Shown in pieces: positions 30,402-35,143 of a DNA stretch of 35,143 bases (positions are counted from its first letter, which is position 1; each line of letters opens with the position of its first letter). The DNA is taken from assembly GCA_904420565.1 (NCBI GenBank), contig CAJFVV010000031.1:1-35143 (forward strand). Direction: 5' to 3'. The notes under the pieces were generated by a model. The model ran no database searches. It was not told the DNA's origin and worked only from the letters and a program-made list of their open reading frames with translations. The DNA comes from Candidatus Pseudoscillospira faecavium (GTDB lineage: Bacteria > Bacillota > Clostridia > Oscillospirales > Oscillospiraceae). Both the position numbers and the translations under genes were made by a program.

Positions 30402-31577
30402 TTAAATTCTTGCAACGCCGCTTTTGCGGGCAGCCTCTGCCACTGCCTTGGCCACAGCAGGCCCAACCCGGGGATCAAACGCCTTGGGAATGATATTGTT
30501 CTCATCCAGTTCATCCCCGGCCAGCGCCGCCAGCGCCTCCGCCGCGGCGATTTTCATTTCTTCATTGATCTGGGAAGCACGAACATCCAGCGCGCCGCGG
30601 AAAATGCCCGGAAATGCCAGCACATTGTTGATCTGATTGGGATAATCACTGCGTCCGGTGGAAATGACTTTGGCGCCGCCGGCGCGGGCATCATCCGGGA
30701 AAATTTCAGGCGTCGGATTGGCGCAGGCAAAAATAATGGCATCGCGGTTCATCGTGCGAACCATCTCAGTGGTGACAATTCCCGGAGCGGAGAATCCCAA
30801 GAAAGCGTCGGCTCCCACCAGCGCATCGGCCAGAGTGCCCTGCTGATGGCTGCGGTTGGTAACCTTCGCCATCTCCGCCATATAAGGGTTCATCCCCTCG
30901 GTGTGCCCCTCACAGATGATGCCGCTCTTATCACACAGCGTAATGTCGGTAAAACCAGCGCTCAGCAACAGACGGCACACAGACATGCCTGCCGCGCCGG
31001 CGCCGTTGATGACCACCTTGACTGCATCGCGCTGCTTGCCGACCACCTTCAGCGCATTGGTCATGCCCGCCAGGGCGATGACCGCCGTGCCGTGCTGGTC
31101 ATCGTGAAAGACCGGGATGTCGCACAGTTCTTTCAGCCGCGTTTCAATTTCAAAGCAGCGCGGCGCAGAGATATCTTCCAGATTGATTGCGCCAAAGCTG
31201 CCGGAAAGCAGATACACCGTGCGCACGATCTCGTCCACATCCTTGCTCTTGATGCAAAGGGGAAAAGCATCCACCCCGCCGAATTCTTTGAACAGCACGC
31301 ATTTTCCTTCCATCACAGGCATGCCGGCCTCCGGCCCGATGTCGCCCAAACCCAGCACCGCTGAACCGTCGGTGATGACCGCGGCCATATTCCAGCGGCG
31401 GGTCAGTTCATAAGATTGATTCACATCTTTCTGAATCTCAAGGCAAGGCTGCGCTACACCGGGCGTATAAGCGATGGACAAATCATGGGCATCCTGCACT
31501 TTTACTGTGGAGATCACTTCAATTTTTCCGCGTTTCTGTGCATGAAAAGCCAAGCTTTCTTCAGCAATGGGTGTCAT
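30402..31577 (-). CDS. NAD(P)-dependent malic enzyme
   Basis: This 391-residue enzyme oxidatively decarboxylates malate to pyruvate and CO2. It is the short bacterial form. Landmarks are LSIAYTPGVAQPCLEI, AVITDGSAVLGLGDIGPEAG, the metal motif INLEDISAPRCFEIE, PVFHDDQHGTAVI, the nucleotide site VVINGAGAAGMS, ACANPTPEIFPDDA and TGRSDYPNQINNVLAFPGIF. The NAD site ends in S-V rather than a basic residue, which slightly favours NAD (inference). Monocistronic, with promoter and terminator; AAAAAGGAG precedes the ATG. Confidence 0.95.
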   Translation of the reverse strand: MTPIAEESLAFHAQKRGKIEVISTVKVQDAHDLSIAYTPGVAQPCLEIQKDVNQSYELTRRWNMAAVITDGSAVLGLGDIGPEAGMPVMEGKCVLFKEFGGVDAFPLCIKSKDVDEIVRTVYLLSGSFGAINLEDISAPRCFEIETRLKELCDIPVFHDDQHGTAVIALAGMTNALKVVGKQRDAVKVVINGAGAAGMSVCRLLLSAGFTDITLCDKSGIICEGHTEGMNPYMAEMAKVTNRSHQQGTLADALVGADAFLGFSAPGIVTTEMVRTMNRDAIIFACANPTPEIFPDDARAGGAKVISTGRSDYPNQINNVLAFPGIFRGALDVRASQINEEMKIAAAEALAALAGDELDENNIIPKAFDPRVGPAVAKAVAEAARKSGVARI

Positions 31578-31635
31578 AGGTCAAAACTCCTTTTTATTGT
31601 TCCGGAAAACCGGAAATTGACAAGAATATGGTTTT

Positions 31636-31664
31636 ATTATAGAAGCTGCACCGGTAAAAAGCAA
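31636..31664 (-). promoter_or_regulatory. Promoter of the malic enzyme gene
   Basis: On the minus strand TTGCTT (31659-31664), 17 bases, perfect TATAAT (31636-31641). Confidence 0.7.
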
Positions 31665-31735
31665 GGTTTTCCGCCCAAGCTCTTTTCTTTTCCACCGGGA
31701 TATACTATACTGGGAAAGGAAAGTGAGGAGCTGCC

Positions 31736-32857
31736 ATGCGCATCAAAGATTTTGAAAACCGGTTTTCCGGCCATGTGCCCGGCCTGCAGGGCGCCAAGGC
31801 TGCCTTTGCCGTCCTGGTTCCGCTGATACACCGCAACGGGGAACCCCATCTTTTATTTGAAGTCCGTTCCGATAATCTGGGCCGTCAACCCGGAGAAGTC
31901 TGCTTTCCCGGGGGACGCATGGAGTCTGTAGAAACGCCCATCCAATGCGCTCTGCGGGAAACAGAGGAAGAGCTTTCCATTCCGCGCAATGCCATTCGCC
32001 CCATCGCCCAGCTCGATTTCTTATATCATCAATCCGGCTCTCTGATCTATCCGGTATTGGGAGAAATCAAGGATAAGACCGTGCAAAAATATCTGCAGAT
32101 CAACGAAGCTGAAGTAAAGGAAACCTTTCTGGTTCCTTTTTCCTTTTTCACAAGCAAAGATCCTATGCTTTACAGTTACGATCTGGAACCGCAGATTCCG
32201 GAAAGCTTTCCCTATCATCTTCTTGGCTATGAAAATACCTATCCCTGGCGCGCCGGCAAAATGGACGTGCCAATTTATCTATATGAATCTCACGCCATCT
32301 GGGGACTGACCGGGCGCATCTGCATGGCGCTCGCCCAACAAATGCAGGAAAAGCCGCAGCGCCGCTATCAGCGCATTGAGCATCCCATTGCCCCGCTGTA
32401 TCGCGCAGATTCCAAAATTCTGATTCTGGGTTCTTTTCCCTCCGTAAAATCCCGGGAAGGGATGTTCTTTTATCACCACCCGCAAAACCGTTTCTGGCGT
32501 TTGATTGCCGCGCTGGTGGGAGAACCTGTGCCCCAGACCGTTGAAGAAAAACGGAGCATGCTGCTCAATCACCGGATTGCATTATGGGATGTCATTCACA
32601 GCTGTGATATTATCGGCTCCAGCGACAGCAGCATCAAAAATGTTGTCGCCAACGATTTAACGCCCATTTTGGCCGCTGCAAATATCCAGCAAATCTACAC
32701 CAACGGCGCTACCGCCGGCCGGCTCTATCAAAAATATATGGAACCAACACTGCACCGTTCCGCTATCGTGCTCCCATCCACAAGCCCTGCCAATGCGTCC
32801 TATTCCATGGAAAAACTCACAAAAGCCTGGCGGGACGCCATTCCTTACAATCTCTGA
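31736..32857 (+). CDS. Nudix hydrolase fused to DNA-deoxyinosine/uracil glycosylase
   Basis: This 373-residue protein has two domains. Residues about 10-205 are a CoA-pyrophosphatase-type (NudL/NUDT7-like) Nudix hydrolase with GRQPGEVCFPGGRMES upstream and inside the Nudix box (GGRMESVETPIQCALRETEE continuing EL, all catalytic glutamates present). Residues about 215-373 are a uracil-DNA-glycosylase superfamily domain of the hypoxanthine-DNA glycosylase type, with ILGSFPSVKSREGMFFYHHP, NRFWRLIAAL, ALWDVIHSCDIIGSSDSSI and LPSTSPANA. There is no stop or frame change between the domains, so this is a true fusion. It could clean a nucleotide pool and repair DNA, or merely join unrelated activities. 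AGGAG precedes the ATG. The GNAT gene follows 18 bases later. Confidence 0.88.
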   Translation: MRIKDFENRFSGHVPGLQGAKAAFAVLVPLIHRNGEPHLLFEVRSDNLGRQPGEVCFPGGRMESVETPIQCALRETEEELSIPRNAIRPIAQLDFLYHQSGSLIYPVLGEIKDKTVQKYLQINEAEVKETFLVPFSFFTSKDPMLYSYDLEPQIPESFPYHLLGYENTYPWRAGKMDVPIYLYESHAIWGLTGRICMALAQQMQEKPQRRYQRIEHPIAPLYRADSKILILGSFPSVKSREGMFFYHHPQNRFWRLIAALVGEPVPQTVEEKRSMLLNHRIALWDVIHSCDIIGSSDSSIKNVVANDLTPILAAANIQQIYTNGATAGRLYQKYMEPTLHRSAIVLPSTSPANASYSMEKLTKAWRDAIPYNL

Positions 32858-32875
32858 TCAAATTGAAGAGGCGAT

Positions 32876-33538
32876 ATGATGAATCCTTCCTTATCCATCC
32901 GCATGGCTTCCATTTCGGACGCCGCATCGCTGCTGTCGCTTTACCGCCCTTATGTGGAGCAAACCGCCATCACTTTTGAATACACATCTCCATCTCTGGA
33001 AGAATTTTCTTCCCGCATCGCTCACACCTTGGAACGCTATCCCTATCTCGTGGGAGAAGTGAACGGAGCAATCATCGGCTATGCCTATGTCGCACCCTTC
33101 AAAGAGCGTGCAGCTTACGACTGGGCGGTGGAAACCTCCATCTACCTGAAAATGGGCCTGACTGGCCATGGCTATGGGCGGGCGCTGTATCAGGCATTGG
33201 AACAGATTCTGCAGCGGCAAAACATTTTGAACCTCAACGCCTGTATCGCCTATACATCCTGCGAGGATGCACACCTGACCAACGGAAGCGCATGCTTTCA
33301 TGAGCGGTTGGGCTATCGTCTGGTGGGCACCTTTCACCAATGCGGTTATAAATTCGGCACATGGTACGACATGATTTGGATGGAAAAAATGATAGGCCCC
33401 CATTCTGCCGCCCCTGCGCCGGTTCTGCCCATCACGCAGGTGGATTGCTCCGATTTGCTAAAATCAAAACCACTGGCAAAGGAATGCGTTGCTCAGCCCC
33501 CGGAGCGGGCGGCACTTGCCGGCGCCCCCGGAGGCTGA
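32876..33538 (+). CDS. GNAT acetyltransferase, phosphinothricin acetyltransferase-like
   Basis: This 220-residue protein belongs to the GNAT family and resembles phosphinothricin/methionine-sulfoximine N-acetyltransferases: IRMASISDAASLLSLYRPYV, QTAITFEYTSPSLEEF, VGEVNGAIIGYAYVAPFKER, the acetyl-CoA loop LTGHGYGRALYQALE and CFHERLGYRLVGTFHQCGYK followed by TWYDMIWMEK. Many such enzymes acetylate amino-acid-like compounds. The last 45 residues (after about 175) are not part of the GNAT fold and are rich in Pro and Ala; the coding end contains GC-rich repeated sequence. Probably co-transcribed with the Nudix-glycosylase gene. Confidence 0.88.
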   Translation: MMNPSLSIRMASISDAASLLSLYRPYVEQTAITFEYTSPSLEEFSSRIAHTLERYPYLVGEVNGAIIGYAYVAPFKERAAYDWAVETSIYLKMGLTGHGYGRALYQALEQILQRQNILNLNACIAYTSCEDAHLTNGSACFHERLGYRLVGTFHQCGYKFGTWYDMIWMEKMIGPHSAAPAPVLPITQVDCSDLLKSKPLAKECVAQPPERAALAGAPGG

Positions 33539-33595
33539 GCGTTTGCCGCCAGACCATCCTCACATTCTTTTCTGCCATCTCTATAAATGAAGAGC

Positions 33596-33634
33596 AAAAA
33601 AACGGCGCAGCCGCTGAGACTGCGCCGTTTTTTT
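33596..33634. terminator. Bidirectional terminator
   Basis: AAAAAAACGGCGCAG pairs with CTGCGCCGTTTTTTT across a nine-base loop, between the convergent GNAT and DUF1116 genes; it touches the DUF1116 stop codon. Confidence 0.93.
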
Positions 33635-34875
33635 CACAGCTGCCCCATGGCCGCTGCTGCTTTTTCAAACACTTCTATGGGCGGATATACAATGCCTGCG
33701 CCAATCTGCCCCACGCCCGGTTCTTTGTGGGCAATGCCGGTGTTGATTACAGGCAGCACCCCGGTCTGCAGCACTTTGCGCACATCGATGCCCAGGGGTG
33801 TGCCGCGGAAATTCAGCGCCGGGATTTTGAATGTCTCATGTTCGGCATCCGTGATGGCATACATATCCAGCGTCATCTGCACCGCTTCCTGCGCGGTGAT
33901 ACCGATGAACTGGCCAATCCCCGGCGCCGCGCCCATGGCAAAGCCGCCAATGCCGTTGGCCTCAGAAACATAGGAATCACCCATGGTGGGGTTGGCGTCC
34001 TGGTCGCTGTAACCCGGGAAATACTTGCCCTTGGCCTGCACCGCCGGCGCGGTAATCCATCGCTCACCCAGCCCCGCCACATGAATGCCGAACTCGTAGC
34101 CGTTGGTACACATGCAGGTGACGATGGTGCTGCCTTCCACACCGTAGGCGGGTTCCATGGTGGCTTTGCTCAGGCCCATGGAAAGATTGAGGAAGGTGTG
34201 GTCGTTCCCATCCAGGAATTTCAGTATGTCAAAGATGTTCTCCCGGCTGGCGGCGGTTTTCACCAGCCAGGGCGCCAAGGCGCGGATCAGCAGACTGGTG
34301 CAGGCTTTGTTGCGGTTGTGGGCCTCGTCGCCCCGCTGAATGCCGCGGCTGAGCATTTCTGTCAAATCAATGGGCCCGCCGAGCTCCAGCGCCTGTCCCA
34401 CCGTGGGGCCCAGCACCTGTTCCATCCACTTCAGCCGCTCGATGACCTCCGGTCCGTTGGCGCCGAAGCGCAGCGTTTTGCCCAGCCCCTCGTTCATGGT
34501 CACCCAAGCGCGGTTTCCATAGGTTTGATTTTCAAACTGCCAGACGGGCATGGACGGAGAAATGATGCCCGCCATAGGGCCGACGGCATGATGATCATTG
34601 GCACTGGCAAAGGCAATCCCGCCGGCGGCGGCCAACTGTTCCGCCTCATCCAGACTCTGTGCCCAGCCCTCGTATACGGCGGCGCCGCAGACAGCATTTT
34701 TCATGCCGCTGCACATATGCTCCCATGCCACCGGCGGGCCGCTGTGCAGCAGCGCCTTTCCCTGGGCCAAAAACGGGAGTTCCTTCCGGGCGGTGCCCAC
34801 TCTAGCCAACACGACCTGTGCTCTCTGCAATCGCTCCAAAACTTCACGGTTTGCCATTTCCACATTCGTCCCCAT
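33634..34875 (-). CDS. DUF1116 protein (YlbE/YahG/AllG-like)
   Basis: This 413-residue protein matches the DUF1116 family. Recognisable blocks are GPPVAWEHMCSGMKNAVCGA, FASANDHHAVGPMAGIISPS, MPVWQFENQTYGNRAWVTMNE, HNRNKACTSLLIRALAPWL and PALNFRGTPLGIDVRKVLQT. In E. coli the homologue YlbE acts with FdrA and YlbF as oxamate carbamoyltransferase (AllFGH) in the allantoin pathway. No fdrA, ylbF or carbamate kinase gene is in the window, but only 268 bases lie beyond its start here, and the upstream neighbour is a GNAT gene. GGAGGGG lies just before the ATG. Its own promoter is consensus-like. Confidence 0.85.
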   Translation of the reverse strand: MGTNVEMANREVLERLQRAQVVLARVGTARKELPFLAQGKALLHSGPPVAWEHMCSGMKNAVCGAAVYEGWAQSLDEAEQLAAAGGIAFASANDHHAVGPMAGIISPSMPVWQFENQTYGNRAWVTMNEGLGKTLRFGANGPEVIERLKWMEQVLGPTVGQALELGGPIDLTEMLSRGIQRGDEAHNRNKACTSLLIRALAPWLVKTAASRENIFDILKFLDGNDHTFLNLSMGLSKATMEPAYGVEGSTIVTCMCTNGYEFGIHVAGLGERWITAPAVQAKGKYFPGYSDQDANPTMGDSYVSEANGIGGFAMGAAPGIGQFIGITAQEAVQMTLDMYAITDAEHETFKIPALNFRGTPLGIDVRKVLQTGVLPVINTGIAHKEPGVGQIGAGIVYPPIEVFEKAAAAMGQL

Positions 34876-34919
34876 AGTACCCCTCCATTCTGCTTTTACA
34901 GCGTCACTTCTGTTTTTTT

Positions 34920-34949
34920 ATTATAAGATACGGTTAAAGCAATTGTCAA
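34920..34949 (-). promoter_or_regulatory. Promoter of the DUF1116 gene
   Basis: On the minus strand perfect TTGACA (34944-34949), 18 bases, perfect TATAAT (34920-34925). Confidence 0.82.
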
Positions 34950-34980
34950 CGAAAGGGTCCCTCCCTCCCACAGAGGCCCG

Positions 34981-35143
34981 TCAGGCGTCATTTCCTCCAG
35001 GACCCGCTTCCTCTTTTCCTGCCAGCTTCCGCAGCGTGCCGCCGCTCAAGCGGTAAACCGTCCACTCGTCCATGGGCTGCGCGCCGAGATTTTTATAAAA
35101 CGCGATGCTGGGCGCGTTCCAGTCCAGGCACCACCACTCCAGC
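34981..35143 (-). CDS. GNAT acetyltransferase, C-terminal fragment cut by the window edge
   Basis: The last 53 codons of a gene that enters from the right edge. The segment LEWWCLDWNAPSIAFYKNLG followed by AQPMDEWTVYRLSG is the C-terminal strand and helix of diamine/amino-acid N-acetyltransferase-like GNAT proteins. The stop at 34981 is about 30 bases before the DUF1116 promoter. The start lies outside the window, so length and substrate class cannot be judged. Confidence 0.75.
   Translation of the reverse strand, partial: LEWWCLDWNAPSIAFYKNLGAQPMDEWTVYRLSGGTLRKLAGKEEAGPGGNDA

Noticed and set aside
33480-33540. GC-rich repeated sequence at the end of the GNAT gene as a mobile-element scar
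   Set aside because: The repeats are short and imperfect and no flanking duplication or transposase is visible.
33361-34926. A 521-codon open frame on the plus strand
   Set aside because: Antisense to the DUF1116 gene and running across a strong bidirectional terminator; no motif.
34950-34983. GC-rich imperfect hairpin after the partial GNAT gene
   Set aside because: Pairing is weak and interrupted and the following T-run is only three bases; not convincing as a terminator.

Overview
The window looks like part of the chromosome of a low-to-mid GC, Gram-positive, anaerobic Clostridia (Oscillospirales/Ruminococcaceae-like) gut bacterium. The signs are a type III glutamine synthetase, an archaeal-style split glutamate synthase with ferredoxin modules, an ANTAR antiterminator, strong A/G-rich ribosome binding sites, consensus sigma-A promoters, an S-layer-homology peptidase and a choloylglycine-hydrolase-family enzyme. 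The taxonomic placement is inference. I see no insertion sequence, prophage, CRISPR array or rRNA.

Region 1 (1-11.8 kb) is a nitrogen-assimilation locus. A minus-strand operon from a perfect TTGACA-17-TATAAT promoter (7179-7207) encodes, in order: class II amidotransferase, ferredoxin/FMN glutamate synthase core, 4Fe-4S ferredoxin, FAD oxidoreductase and GXGXG domain, so a glutamate synthase split into parts. It then runs into a glutamine synthetase homologue and an ANTAR RNA-binding regulator, which also have their own internal promoter (1991-2019). The GS homologue has lost nearly all catalytic and metal-binding residues, and the ANTAR protein has a receiver domain without its phosphoacceptor Asp. 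The operon leader carries an AxxGxx hexaloop hairpin that overlaps an intrinsic terminator, the expected layout of an ANTAR antitermination target. Divergent on the plus strand are a small unknown protein, a type III glutamine synthetase (glnN) with a terminator in its own leader, and an ammonium transporter fused to a P-II domain. My main hypothesis is that the dead glutamine synthetase is the nitrogen sensor that controls the ANTAR antiterminator.

Region 2 (11.8-17.2 kb, minus strand) holds glycerol kinase and a molybdenum-cofactor operon (mobB, a MoeA-like protein with a Cys tail, moaC, mogA, moeA). No molybdoenzyme, moaA, moaD or moaE is in the window.

Region 3 (17.2-23.2 kb) groups an esterase, a divergent ATP-grasp ligase, a penicillin-V-acylase/bile-salt-hydrolase-like amidase and a secreted SLH-anchored protein with an M28 peptidase plus a second HExxH domain.

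Region 4 (23.3-27.8 kb) has a UvrA-like ATPase lacking the UvrB-binding domain, tRNA-Arg(ACG), a DivIVA-like coiled-coil protein and a fumarase beta subunit without its alpha partner.

Region 5 (27.8-35.1 kb) has a chloramphenicol-acetyltransferase-family protein, a small Cys-containing protein, a MarR regulator with two operators in its own promoter plus an RNHCP protein, an unlisted-type 49-residue Cys-rich membrane peptide, malic enzyme, a Nudix/DNA-glycosylase fusion with a GNAT acetyltransferase, a DUF1116 (AllG-like) protein and the 3' end of another GNAT gene.

All calls are from reading the sequence by eye; no database search was run.
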